DNA of 13,152 nt from an uncultured Bacteroidales bacterium (GCA_903873355.1 CAIQOG010000385.1:1-13152), one strand, 5' to 3'; counted from the first letter of the stretch, positions 1 through 7,505 are shown. Notes: generated from the letters alone by a model not told the origin. Numbers and translations are program-made.

Positions 1-1127
1 AGGGATATTTCTATGGAACATGCTTACGGGCTGCCGATGGAACAAATGGTTCAAAAGTCAGTTCGTTGGTTAACGTTTACGAAAAGCCAATGTCTCCAAT
101 GGTAATCAAAGATGTTTGTTTGTTTGGTGTTTCTGTTGACGGAAATGCTCCTGTACCTGCTGATAAGTTTCTTACTTTATCGGTTATCAAAATTGATGAA
201 ACCGGCAAACTTACTACCGATACGCTGGCAAGTTCAAAAATTTCGGCTTCAGATGTAATTACGGATGAATACAAAAATTGTTACTTTCCCTTTACTTTTG
301 TACAAATAGACCCGGAAACAGGACGTGAAGCACCTATGACATTAATTGTAAAGGATGCATTTGCACTGGTTCTTTCAGGATTAGAACAACCCGGAATGGA
401 TTTTGGTATGTTGACTGATTATGCTAATAAAATTGATGGATCATCCTATTTTACAAAGGTGGATGCAGTTACTGGCGTTTCGGATGGTGGTTTATACAAA
501 TCATCAACAAACAATATGAATATGTATTTCATGATGAATTCATATTTCAATTATTTACACGCCGATAGTCAGACACAAACATTAGTTGCTCCAGTCGAAG
601 GTGGAAGCGCGGTTGATAATACAAATAATCCGGGAGCAGTTATCTACTCGTTTTTTAATGTTACTGATAGCGTAACCAACGAAGTAATGGTGTCTTATGA
701 TGAAACAACATTACCCTCATGGTTAACTGTAAGCTATGATGATTCTTACTTCACAGACTACAATGCCCTGGTGTTCGACTTTAAGGCCGAAGCATTGCCC
801 GTAGGAACAGATAAGAGAACTGCCAATGTAGTTTTTGAATCGTATGGAGTACAAACGACTATAACTATCAACCAGGACAAATCAACAGGACTTGAAACCA
901 TTAAAAACCAAAACGCAACTGTGATTTCAACTTCAAATTCCTTTAATTTGAATTATACTTCTGATTTCGATAAGGCAATGCTTTACAACGTATCTGGTCA
1001 ATTAATGGCTGAATTTGCATTACCAAATTCCGGAATATATAGCATTCCAACAAACAATCTCACTAAAGGAATTTATATCCTGAAATTTACCGGAACTAAA
1101 ACAGAAAATGTTAAAGTAAAACGATAA
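1..1127 (+). CDS. T9SS-exported surface/secreted protein with BACON-like domain, 5'-truncated
   Basis: The reading frame is open from base 3 with no stop, so the gene starts before the window. The TTG at 66 is an in-frame codon, not a convincing start. At least 374 residues remain. The first two thirds are beta-rich and unassigned, with many Asp, Asn, Ser and Thr residues as in Bacteroidota exported proteins. Near residues 225-290 of the visible part, a segment containing LPSWLTVSYDD and ending TITINQ looks like a BACON-type immunoglobulin-like domain. The last ~75 residues (NVSGQL..., LTKGIYILKF..., ending VKVKR) form a T9SS type A sorting domain, which directs passage through the outer membrane followed by removal of the tail. 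A hairpin terminator follows directly. The secretion route is well supported. The molecular function is unknown; polysaccharide or protein binding is only a guess from the BACON-like domain. Confidence 0.85.
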   Translation, partial: GYFYGTCLRAADGTNGSKVSSLVNVYEKPMSPMVIKDVCLFGVSVDGNAPVPADKFLTLSVIKIDETGKLTTDTLASSKISASDVITDEYKNCYFPFTFVQIDPETGREAPMTLIVKDAFALVLSGLEQPGMDFGMLTDYANKIDGSSYFTKVDAVTGVSDGGLYKSSTNNMNMYFMMNSYFNYLHADSQTQTLVAPVEGGSAVDNTNNPGAVIYSFFNVTDSVTNEVMVSYDETTLPSWLTVSYDDSYFTDYNALVFDFKAEALPVGTDKRTANVVFESYGVQTTITINQDKSTGLETIKNQNATVISTSNSFNLNYTSDFDKAMLYNVSGQLMAEFALPNSGIYSIPTNNLTKGIYILKFTGTKTENVKVKR

Positions 1128-1136
1128 CCATAATAC

Positions 1137-1191
1137 ATTCAACACACAATTGATAACTTATTGATTGTGTGTTGAATAAAATTCTTTTTTT
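1137..1191 (+). terminator. Rho-independent terminator after the first T9SS gene
   Basis: A perfect 14-bp inverted repeat pairs 1137-1150 with 1164-1177 across a 13-nt loop. A run of seven T follows at 1185-1191. It starts 9 bases after the stop codon and separates the two secreted-protein genes into different transcripts. Confidence 0.8.
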
Positions 1192-1218
1192 AATATAAAC
1201 ATTAATAATTAACGCTTT

Positions 1219-3042
1219 ATGAAACAAAAACTACTCGTAATTGCTGTCATGGCAGCTATTATTCTTTCAGCAAGTGCAAATCTTACAATCGGTTTGCGCA
1301 ACAAAACAATTGCTAACCCTTCAGTTGCAATTTTAAAAACACAGCAAAAAAGTAAAAAAACACAGGTTATTGTACCTCAATTTAATCAATTGGCGACTCC
1401 TGCAAAGGTTCGGGCGCTTGATCCAATTAGCACATTTCCTTACAAAGAAAATTTTGATGCAGCTGATATTACTACCGATGGTTGGTTGATAACAGATGCT
1501 TCAACCACTACAAGTGATGTTATGAGTGTTGGTAGTTTATCTGGATTACCTTCTCTTTCAGGCAGTACATATCTGATTTCAGGTTATGATGCTTCTGCAT
1601 CAAGAAATGCATGGGCATTTTCTCCTGCTATGAGCTTAACTGCAGGTGTTACTTATCATGTTTATGTTTGGGCTTATGCACCAGGATATAACAGTGTAAA
1701 TGATGAATTTAAAGTAACAGTGGGTACTAACCAAACTGCTGCAACTCAAACCACATTAGTAATTGATAAAACAGGCGCAAACTCTGCTGTAATTGATACT
1801 TGGACAAGGCTTGAAGGTACTTATACGCCAAGTACAAGTGGTAACTATAACTTCGCAATTAGCCATTGTACCGCTGCGATGGATGTAGATGCAGTTGCAT
1901 TTGAAAACTTTGCAGTTTCTGATAATGCTTATGTAGAACCACCAATTTTACAGGCCTATTCTAAAGGAGGTTTATGGTCAGCTACGGCAGTTGTCAATGA
2001 TTCTGTTTATTTATATGGCAATGAGTCAATAAATTATGTGCCACAAATACTCGGTGCTACATCTTTCTCATGGATTTTTGATGCTGACGCAACTGCAAGC
2101 TCAACAACAGATACTATTCCATCTGTTACCTATGCAACAAGTGGATTTCATAGTGCTACATTATCTGCTACAGGCCCCGGAGGTACTACTATTAAAGATG
2201 TAAATCATTATTTGATCAGACCAACTGCAACTGTAACATCTGACATCGTTTATAATATCAAGTCGTATGATTCATTTGCAGATTATCAAACTTCTTCAAC
2301 TAATACTAACATGTATTTGGCGGGACCAAATACCAATTATAAGAAAATCGCTGAAAAGTTTGTATTGCCTGCCGGTGCAACAGTTTCATTGAGCCAGATT
2401 TATTTGTATGTTGGCAACTACACCTTGTCATCAACCAACAGGGCAAAAACCTTTACGATTCAAATTCTTAAGGCCGATGGAGCGGGTGGAATTCCGGGAA
2501 CAGTAGTAAGTTCAGTAACCCCAACATACTCAACATTGTTTGGTGCAACTGCCATCACAACTTCAACAATGAAATCATATACCTACACAACTCCGGTAAC
2601 TATTACAGGTAGTTTTTACATTTCACTTGATTTTACAAATGTTGGAACTCCTAGTGCCACTAACCATATGGGATTATTAACGACTGCAGGTCGCCCTTAT
2701 GCCGATTGTTCATTATATGCATATTATAGCAGTGCCTGGACATCAATATCAGACGTATTTGGTATAGATATCTCCGGTTTTATTGCACCAAAGATTGCTT
2801 TCCAAACAGTTACCGCTGTTGAAACCCCAAGCATCAGTGCATTAAATGCATTTGTTTCAAACAATGCATTACACGTTCAGAATGCAACTGCCGGAGGAAA
2901 TCTTATGGTATTTGATTTAACCGGTAATTTGCTAATTAGTCACGTGCTGAAAACTAGCAATGACGTGCTTCCAATCTCGCTTAGAAAAGGTATTTACCTC
3001 GTAAAAGTAGGTGAAAAAACTGCAAAAGTGATGATTAACTAA
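1219..3042 (+). CDS. T9SS-exported multidomain protein: adhesin-type jelly roll, PKD domain, T9SS tail
   Basis: A complete 607-residue protein. Residues 1-20 are a Sec signal peptide (Lys near the start, hydrophobic core, SASA before the likely cleavage). Residues ~75-236 resemble the cleaved-adhesin / choice-of-anchor J jelly roll (FPYKENFD..., DGWLITDAS, NAWAFSPAMSL, AFENFAV). Residues ~262-335 resemble a PKD domain (SFSWIFDADA, HSATLSATGPGGT). Residues ~345-525 are another beta-sandwich region I cannot name. Residues ~530-607 are a T9SS type A sorting domain (MVFDLTGNLL, LRKGIYLVKV, AKVMIN). No protease or glycoside hydrolase catalytic motif is visible, so a structural, adhesive or binding role is more likely than an enzymatic one; this is inference. 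It has its own terminators on both sides. The ATG at 1219 is chosen because it begins the signal peptide. Confidence 0.88.
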   Translation: MKQKLLVIAVMAAIILSASANLTIGLRNKTIANPSVAILKTQQKSKKTQVIVPQFNQLATPAKVRALDPISTFPYKENFDAADITTDGWLITDASTTTSDVMSVGSLSGLPSLSGSTYLISGYDASASRNAWAFSPAMSLTAGVTYHVYVWAYAPGYNSVNDEFKVTVGTNQTAATQTTLVIDKTGANSAVIDTWTRLEGTYTPSTSGNYNFAISHCTAAMDVDAVAFENFAVSDNAYVEPPILQAYSKGGLWSATAVVNDSVYLYGNESINYVPQILGATSFSWIFDADATASSTTDTIPSVTYATSGFHSATLSATGPGGTTIKDVNHYLIRPTATVTSDIVYNIKSYDSFADYQTSSTNTNMYLAGPNTNYKKIAEKFVLPAGATVSLSQIYLYVGNYTLSSTNRAKTFTIQILKADGAGGIPGTVVSSVTPTYSTLFGATAITTSTMKSYTYTTPVTITGSFYISLDFTNVGTPSATNHMGLLTTAGRPYADCSLYAYYSSAWTSISDVFGIDISGFIAPKIAFQTVTAVETPSISALNAFVSNNALHVQNATAGGNLMVFDLTGNLLISHVLKTSNDVLPISLRKGIYLVKVGEKTAKVMIN

Positions 3043-3060
3043 TCGGGCTTTAATTAAACT

Positions 3061-3098
3061 AATAAAGGCTGTCTCAAAAAATTGAGACAGCCTTTATT
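3061..3098. terminator. Strong bidirectional stem-loop terminator between convergent genes
   Basis: A perfect 17-bp stem (3061-3077 with 3082-3098) closes on a 4-A loop, with the core GGCTGTCTC / GAGACAGCC. The stem ends in A-rich and T-rich sides, so it can work on both strands. It lies 18 bases after the stop of the 607-residue gene and 19 bases beyond the stop of the convergent HAD gene. From memory, hairpins with this core are common in Bacteroidales intergenic regions. Confidence 0.85.
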
Positions 3099-3117
3099 GT
3101 GAATAAGATAACGACTT

Positions 3118-3804
3118 TTACAGAATACTGAAGATTTCGTCGAGTCTATCAATTATAAATGTAGCGGGTTGTTTAGCTTGTGATTGTGAATACCGAAAGT
3201 ATATCTGGTCAATTCCGGCATTCTGAGCTCCGATTATATCTGCTTCATAACTATCGCCAATCATAATGGTTTCAGAGGCTTTCGCTCCATTGAGTTGCAA
3301 TGCATGTTCGAAAATCTTTTTATCCGGTTTCAAAGCACCGGCTTCTTCCGAAAGTACAACATGTGAAAAATAATGTTCTAATCCACATTTTTTCAACTTA
3401 AGGTATTGTACTTCAATAAATCCGTTTGAAACAATAGTGAGTGGGTATTTTGGTGCAAGATAATCCAGGATTTTGAGTGCATTTGGAACTAATGCCGAGC
3501 GCGTAGGAAGCAAGTCGAGATACTCCTTCCCCATTATTAAAGCAAGTTCCTCATCGTGGACACCAACTTGTCTCAGAGGGTGAAGAAAACGTTCCAGCGA
3601 AAGTGCATCTTTTGTAATTTCCCCTTTCCCATACTGATCCCACAATTCAAGATTCCGTTTGGCGTATATCTCGAAATACTGATCAAAACTATCAAAATGC
3701 TTATCGAAATTTTTGTTATCATATATCTCCTGTAATGAAGATTTGGCATTGACATGAAAATCCCAGATAGTATCGTCTAAGTCAAGGAAAACGTATTTGT
3801 ACAT
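3118..3804 (-). CDS. HAD-superfamily hydrolase, YjjG-like nucleotidase family
   Basis: A cytosolic phosphatase of 228 residues, the usual length for the family. All four HAD motifs are visible: motif I DLDDT with nucleophile D8 and acid D10; motif II S126 in IVSNGF; motif III K159 in ALKPDKKIF; motif IV GDSYEAD with D184 and D189. A helical cap lies at ~18-105, the subclass C1 arrangement. The sequence around SEEAGALKPDKKIFEHAL and the NAGI segment resembles E. coli YjjG, which dephosphorylates non-canonical pyrimidine nucleotides. The substrate here is inferred from that resemblance only. It is the last gene of the minus-strand run rsmI-lipoprotein-HAD. The ATG at 3804 sits four bases from the C-rich inverted repeat, so there is no room for a normal Shine-Dalgarno sequence. 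Confidence 0.88.
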   Translation of the reverse strand: MYKYVFLDLDDTIWDFHVNAKSSLQEIYDNKNFDKHFDSFDQYFEIYAKRNLELWDQYGKGEITKDALSLERFLHPLRQVGVHDEELALIMGKEYLDLLPTRSALVPNALKILDYLAPKYPLTIVSNGFIEVQYLKLKKCGLEHYFSHVVLSEEAGALKPDKKIFEHALQLNGAKASETIMIGDSYEADIIGAQNAGIDQIYFRYSQSQAKQPATFIIDRLDEIFSIL

Positions 3805-3807
3805 ATG

Positions 3808-3907
3808 CCCCTAACCCCTAAAGGGGAATAAAGTTAGTATTGTTTTGACTATTAAAATTAGATAAAAGACAAAGGAGGTCTGATTGTTCCCCTTTAGGGG
3901 TTAGGGG
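3808..3907. repeat. Pair of 21-bp C/G-rich inverted repeats between HAD and lipoprotein genes
   Basis: The arms 3808-3828 and 3887-3907 are exact reverse complements (core CCCCTAACCCC-TAAA-GGGGAA) separated by 58 bases. Each arm contains the near-palindrome CCCCTAAAGGGG, so arms can fold alone or pair with each other into a 100-nt stem-loop. Together they fill almost the whole gap between the HAD start codon and the lipoprotein stop codon. The bases beyond each arm are not conserved between the two, so the repeated unit seems to be about 21 bp. A diverged third copy lies at the end of tdk. No target-site duplication is evident. Confidence 0.85.
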
Positions 3908-3908
3908 T

Positions 3909-4778
3909 CTATTCCACCTCAATAACCAGGTATTTGCTTACACTCCAGAATTCTTCGGGATCAACAATCAACAATACGAAGTTTCCATTTTCTTTCTCAA
4001 GAGTATAAGACGATTTCGGATGATTGGTAAGTATCTTGGCATGAGTAGAATACAATGGAATTGATTTGGTTTTACGGGCATCAATGCGCACAAAATAGTT
4101 TTTATTAAAATCGTGTTGCAATACCCTTTGCTGACTGAATAAATTTTCAACCGTTACTATCTTTTGTTGTTTAAGTTCACTTATAGTTCCAAAAACATAC
4201 CATGCAGTGTGTATCGTTTCCTCCTGTTCCTTTATCTTCACTTCTTTTGTTTTATTCTCATTGGTCAAAACTTCCACATCACGTCCAAGTTTAATTACTT
4301 GAGTATCAAGCTTAACTATCATCGAATCTTTCTTTGCCAGTTCGCCATGTAAAAGTGCAACCTTCGCTGTTTCTTCTTCGAGCGACTTTGTGAGTTTGAT
4401 AATTGTTTTCTCCAATTGCGAAGATTTGAAAGCACTTTTTCTCAATTTAGATTTCAACCGTGCCAGTTCTTGCTTATTTGCTCTGAGCATATCGAACAAA
4501 TAAGTCATATCATCATTTATTTTAGTGCGCACATCTTCACCTAAATCATTTCCAACAGGTTGTACTGAGATAATTTTCTCTGTTTCTTTGATTTTCTCAA
4601 TATTCTGTTCAATCTGATTCATCGCTGAAAAATAACTATCAACTTCCTGTTGTAGTTTTATCTTTGAATTCATCAATGAATCATTTTGAGCTTGTAGCGC
4701 TTTGTATTCAGAAGAATTTTTTCCACATGATGTTAGCATTAAAGCCATCAAAGCAAGAGTATATAAAATCGGTTTCAT
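3909..4778 (-). CDS. Coiled-coil lipoprotein (possibly Cbp1-like adhesin family)
   Basis: A 289-residue protein beginning at the ATG at 4776-4778. The open frame extends upstream to 4895, but that would add 39 residues before an obvious lipoprotein signal and overlap rsmI. It would also start upstream of the transcription start predicted here. The signal peptide (MKPILYTLALMALMLTSC) has lipobox LTSC with lipidated Cys18. Residues ~22-70 and ~85-188 are Lys/Glu/Leu-rich heptad-like coiled coil. The C-terminal ~100 residues are globular (TAWYVFGTISELKQQKI, then DPEEFWSVSKYLV). This layout matches a family common in Bacteroidetes that I recall being annotated as Cbp1-type collagen-binding adhesin; that link is from memory and not certain. 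The protein should be anchored in the inner or outer membrane, facing the periplasm or surface. Confidence 0.82.
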   Translation of the reverse strand: MKPILYTLALMALMLTSCGKNSSEYKALQAQNDSLMNSKIKLQQEVDSYFSAMNQIEQNIEKIKETEKIISVQPVGNDLGEDVRTKINDDMTYLFDMLRANKQELARLKSKLRKSAFKSSQLEKTIIKLTKSLEEETAKVALLHGELAKKDSMIVKLDTQVIKLGRDVEVLTNENKTKEVKIKEQEETIHTAWYVFGTISELKQQKIVTVENLFSQQRVLQHDFNKNYFVRIDARKTKSIPLYSTHAKILTNHPKSSYTLEKENGNFVLLIVDPEEFWSVSKYLVIEVE

Positions 4779-4861
4779 ATCAAATAAAACTAAATTGTGA
4801 GTTAGTGGAAAGTTTAAAAAACAGGTAAAAATGTTGTCGTGAAAAACTCTTATTTCGGGTG

Positions 4862-4893
4862 CAAAGGTAATGTTATTCTTCAATTCCTGCAAC
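4862..4893 (-). promoter_or_regulatory. Predicted sigma-ABfr promoter of the lipoprotein gene
   Basis: On the minus strand GTTG (4890-4893) is followed after 20 bases by TACCTTTG (4862-4869), matching the Bacteroidota pattern TTTG / TAnnTTTG at -33/-7. Transcription would start near 4855, giving a leader of about 77 nt to the ATG at 4778. The -33 box lies inside the last codons of rsmI, and the -7 box just after its stop. Confidence 0.6.
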
Positions 4894-5544
4894 AATTACA
4901 ACAATTTCTCCTTTAGGGACTTGCGATGTAAAATGTTCGATTAATTCTGTCAATGTTCCACGTCTGGTCTCCTCAAATAGCTTGGAAATTTCGCGGGAAA
5001 CGGAAGCTTTTCGTTCTGCACCAAGATATTCTGCAAATTGTGTAAGCGTTTTTAATAGACGAAACGGTGATTCATAGAAAATCATGGTACGTTTTTCGGC
5101 TGATAATTCACGGAGTTTGGTCTGCCGCCCTTTTTTCTGAGGCAAAAAACCTTCGAAACAAAAGCGGTCGTTAGGCAATCCTGATGTGACTAAAGCGGGA
5201 ACAAAAGCTGTTGCACCGGGCAAACATTCAACCTCAATACCATTTTCAACACACTGACGCACTACCAAAAATCCGGGATCTGAAATAGCCGGTGTTCCGG
5301 CGTCAGATATCAATGCTACTTTCTGACCTCCTTTGATACGCTGTACCACATTTTCAACTGTTTTGTGTTCGTTGAATTTATGGTGCGACTGCATGGGCGT
5401 TTTTATCTCAAAATGTTTCAACAAAAAACCGCTGGTACGCGTGTCTTCAGCCAAAATAAGATCAGCTTCCTTTAAAACACGAATAGCCCTGAAAGTCATA
5501 TCTTCCAGATTTCCGACAGGCGTAGGCACCACAAAAAGTTTCAT
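4873..5544 (-). CDS. rsmI: 16S rRNA (cytidine1402-2'-O)-methyltransferase RsmI
   Basis: A cytosolic SAM-dependent enzyme that 2'-O-methylates C1402 of 16S rRNA in the decoding centre. Family motifs run in order along 223 residues: VVPTPVGNLEDMTFRA (5-20), AEDTRTSGFLLKHF (32-45), SDAGTPAISDPG (80-91), LPGATAFVPALVTSGLP (108-124), FEGFLPQKKGR (130-140), FYESPFRL (156-163), SREISKLFEET (183-193) and the closing KGEIVVIVAG. It is shorter than E. coli RsmI (~286 residues), lacking the C-terminal extension, as is usual in Bacteroidetes. The ATG at 5544 starts directly before the first conserved strand. The gene is divergent from tdk. Confidence 0.95.
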   Translation of the reverse strand: MKLFVVPTPVGNLEDMTFRAIRVLKEADLILAEDTRTSGFLLKHFEIKTPMQSHHKFNEHKTVENVVQRIKGGQKVALISDAGTPAISDPGFLVVRQCVENGIEVECLPGATAFVPALVTSGLPNDRFCFEGFLPQKKGRQTKLRELSAEKRTMIFYESPFRLLKTLTQFAEYLGAERKASVSREISKLFEETRRGTLTELIEHFTSQVPKGEIVVIVAGIEE

Positions 5545-5630
5545 AACAGGCAGTTTTTGAGAATGAATTCAAGAAATTAGATGTTCATATCTTTTTAAAG
5601 CAAAACGAATCTGAATCATCTATATTTTTT

Positions 5631-5638
5631 TATCTTTG
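5631..5638 (+). promoter_or_regulatory. Predicted -7 box of the tdk promoter
   Basis: TATCTTTG is an exact match to TAnnTTTG. No clear TTTG is present at -33, though the upstream bases are AT-rich. Transcription would begin near 5645, giving a leader of about 100 nt before the tdk ATG at 5745. Confidence 0.5.
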
Positions 5639-5682
5639 CAAGGAAAATTTTTAAAATTTCTGCTGTAGCATTAATTCCGCTG

Positions 5683-5690
5683 CAAAGTTA
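5683..5690 (-). promoter_or_regulatory. Predicted -7 box of the rsmI promoter
   Basis: The minus strand reads TAACTTTG, an exact TAnnTTTG match. The -33 position is weak. The predicted start near 5676 gives rsmI a leader of about 130 nt. This site lies downstream of the predicted tdk start, so the two promoters point at each other. Confidence 0.45.
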
Positions 5691-5744
5691 CAACAATAGC
5701 CGAAATTAATAAAAATAAAACAAACTTATTTTCAACAAGATACC

Positions 5745-6335
5745 ATGATTTATTCAGAACAAAACCACCCGACGCAATTAAAAAGGGGAAGTATTGAAGT
5801 TATTTGCGGTTCAATGTTTTCAGGGAAAACCGAAGAACTGATTCGTCGCCTGAAACGTGCCAATTTTGCCAAACAGCGGGTTGAAATCTTCAAACCAAAA
5901 ATTGACACGCGCTATTCGGAAGATGAAGTTGTTTCGCACGACCGCACTTCAATCCGCTCCACGCCCGTAGAATCGTCCGGAAGTATTCTACTGATGTCGG
6001 GTGAAGTGGATGTAATTGGTATTGATGAAGCGCAGTTTTTTGATGAAGGGTTGGTGGATGTTTGTACGCAGCTTGCAAACCAGGGGATTCGGGTCATTAT
6101 TGCCGGTCTGGATATGGATTTCAAGGGAATTCCTTTTGGCCCCATGCCTGCTTTATGTGCTATTGCCGAAGATGTGTATAAAGTTCATGCCATTTGTGTG
6201 CGTTGCGGAGCGCTGGCTTATGTTTCGCACCGGTTGGTTGAAAGTGATAAGCGGGTTTTATTGGGCGAAATGACTGAATATGAACCAATTTGCCGCGATT
6301 GTTTCAGTAAAACAAAAGCTACCCCAAACCCCTGA
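5745..6335 (+). CDS. tdk: Thymidine kinase (type II)
   Basis: Phosphorylates thymidine to dTMP with ATP in the pyrimidine salvage pathway. The 196-residue length is normal. P-loop GSMFSGKT is at 22-29; DEAQFF with catalytic E95 is at 94-99; GLDMDFKG is at 121-128; the zinc-binding cysteines are C151, C154, C183 and C186; and the thymidine-binding lasso contains TEYEP at 177-181. The ATG at 5745 gives the usual ~15-residue N-terminal tail before the first strand. The last codons (KATPNP) and the TGA lie within a diverged copy of the 21-bp repeat, so the tail beyond the zinc site is probably repeat-derived. The gene is followed 43 bases later by an AI-2E-family gene on the same strand with no terminator between, so the two are likely co-transcribed. 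Confidence 0.96.
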   Translation: MIYSEQNHPTQLKRGSIEVICGSMFSGKTEELIRRLKRANFAKQRVEIFKPKIDTRYSEDEVVSHDRTSIRSTPVESSGSILLMSGEVDVIGIDEAQFFDEGLVDVCTQLANQGIRVIIAGLDMDFKGIPFGPMPALCAIAEDVYKVHAICVRCGALAYVSHRLVESDKRVLLGEMTEYEPICRDCFSKTKATPNP

Positions 6336-6343
6336 AAGGGCTT
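6322..6343 (+). repeat. Diverged copy of the C/G-rich repeat forming the end of tdk
   Basis: CCCCAAACCCCTGAAAGGG aligns base for base with the arm at 3808-3828, with three mismatches in the first 20 positions. The tdk stop codon TGA (6333-6335) is inside it. Confidence 0.65.
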
Positions 6344-6378
6344 AAAACGAATCAACTTAATAAACTAATCCTCCAGCA

Positions 6379-7497
6379 ATGAATACAAAACCCTATACTT
6401 TCGACAGAGTTGTAAGGATGCTAATCGGACTGAGTGTTCTGACGCTGATTTATTTGCTTATAATCCGCCTGAGCAGTGTGTTACTGCCATTTCTGATAGC
6501 ATGGCTGATTGCATACCTGTTGCAGCCTTTTGTATCATTTTTTCAGCACAAACTCAAATTCAAAAACAGGGCATTGTCAATTTTTGCAACGCTGTTACTT
6601 TTTATAGGATCAATTACATCCATAATCTGGATTTTAGCACCTATAGTAACTGCCGAAGTACAAAAACTCTCCCAACTGGCAGTCACCTATAGCGAAAGTA
6701 TTGACATGAATTCCTTTCTGCCACGTTCCTGGCAATATGAAATACAGCACTATATCTCACATTTAAATCTGAAATCACTTTTGTCTGATCAGAACATGAT
6801 GAATAGTGTCAGGAAGCTGGCACCTCAACTGTGGGATTTTGTAAATGGTTCGCTGGATTTTATACTTGGGTTTTCGGTTGTAATAATCGTGTTTCTGTAC
6901 CTGATTTTCATTCTGCTTGATTACGAAAAAATATCTGCTGATATGTTCGGAATCATTCCACCAAAATACAAAAATCTCATTACTGAGATTGTTCTGGACA
7001 TGGAATCGGGTATGAATCGCTATTTCAGGGGACAAGCCTTAATCGCGGTTATTGTGGCCACTCTCTTTATTATAGGTTTCAGCATCATTGGGTTACCGCT
7101 TGCTATCGTAATGGGATTGCTTATAGGCTTACTCAACATGGTACCGTATCTAAAAACAGTCGCACTTATACCTTCGTTGTTGCTCGGGTTATTGCAATCA
7201 TTCGAAACCGGTCAGAGTTTTACATCGGTTTTAATCGGAATAGCAGTGGTTTTTGTTGTAATACAGCTGATTGAAGATTTAATTCTGACACCACGCATCA
7301 TGGGAAAAGTTACCGGATTGAATCCCGCAGTCATTTTGCTTTCGCTCTCTATCTGGGGATCTCTTATGGGGATGGTTGGGCTGATAATTGCACTTCCGCT
7401 GACCACGCTAATGATTTCGTATTATAAACGGTTTGTACTGGAGGAAGGTCTTGTAAATCCTCCGTCGGAAGAATTACAAGAGAAAAAATCCGAATAA
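6379..7497 (+). CDS. AI-2E family transporter (UPF0118/PerM-like membrane protein)
   Basis: An inner-membrane protein of 372 residues, a typical length. Hydrophobic segments occur at ~11-29, 32-50, 65-89, 160-181, 221-258 (a hairpin with a short break), 262-274, 283-303 and 316-345, with a soluble segment at ~90-155. Family hallmarks are LIEDLILTPRIMGKVTGLNP (297-316), WGSLMGMVGLIIALP (326-340) and the PY following LLNMV. Members export autoinducer-2 (TqsA) or other solutes, and some act as Na+/H+ antiporters. The substrate cannot be read from sequence, and no luxS is seen here. The gene lies 43 bases after tdk and is probably carried on its transcript; a functional link to thymidine salvage is not evident. 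It converges on recJ with a 30-base gap and no clear hairpin terminator. Confidence 0.9.
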   Translation: MNTKPYTFDRVVRMLIGLSVLTLIYLLIIRLSSVLLPFLIAWLIAYLLQPFVSFFQHKLKFKNRALSIFATLLLFIGSITSIIWILAPIVTAEVQKLSQLAVTYSESIDMNSFLPRSWQYEIQHYISHLNLKSLLSDQNMMNSVRKLAPQLWDFVNGSLDFILGFSVVIIVFLYLIFILLDYEKISADMFGIIPPKYKNLITEIVLDMESGMNRYFRGQALIAVIVATLFIIGFSIIGLPLAIVMGLLIGLLNMVPYLKTVALIPSLLLGLLQSFETGQSFTSVLIGIAVVFVVIQLIEDLILTPRIMGKVTGLNPAVILLSLSIWGSLMGMVGLIIALPLTTLMISYYKRFVLEEGLVNPPSEELQEKKSE

Positions 7498-7505
7498 ATT
7501 AGCTG

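Noticed and set aside
3808..3907. The inverted repeats as ends of an insertion sequence or miniature transposon
   Set aside because: No transposase, no target-site duplication seen, and the 58-base spacer has no coding content; a short repeat pair is the simpler description.
4164..4352. Plus-strand 62-residue hydrophobic ORF opposite the lipoprotein gene
   Set aside because: Its Phe/Leu-rich content is the antisense shadow of a Lys/Glu-rich coiled coil.
4779..4895. 39-residue N-terminal extension of the lipoprotein reading frame, overlapping rsmI
   Set aside because: It places residues before a textbook lipoprotein signal and starts upstream of the predicted transcription start at about 4855.
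6016..6273. 85-residue alternative-frame ORF inside tdk
   Set aside because: It overlaps a clear thymidine kinase in another frame and has no signal of its own.
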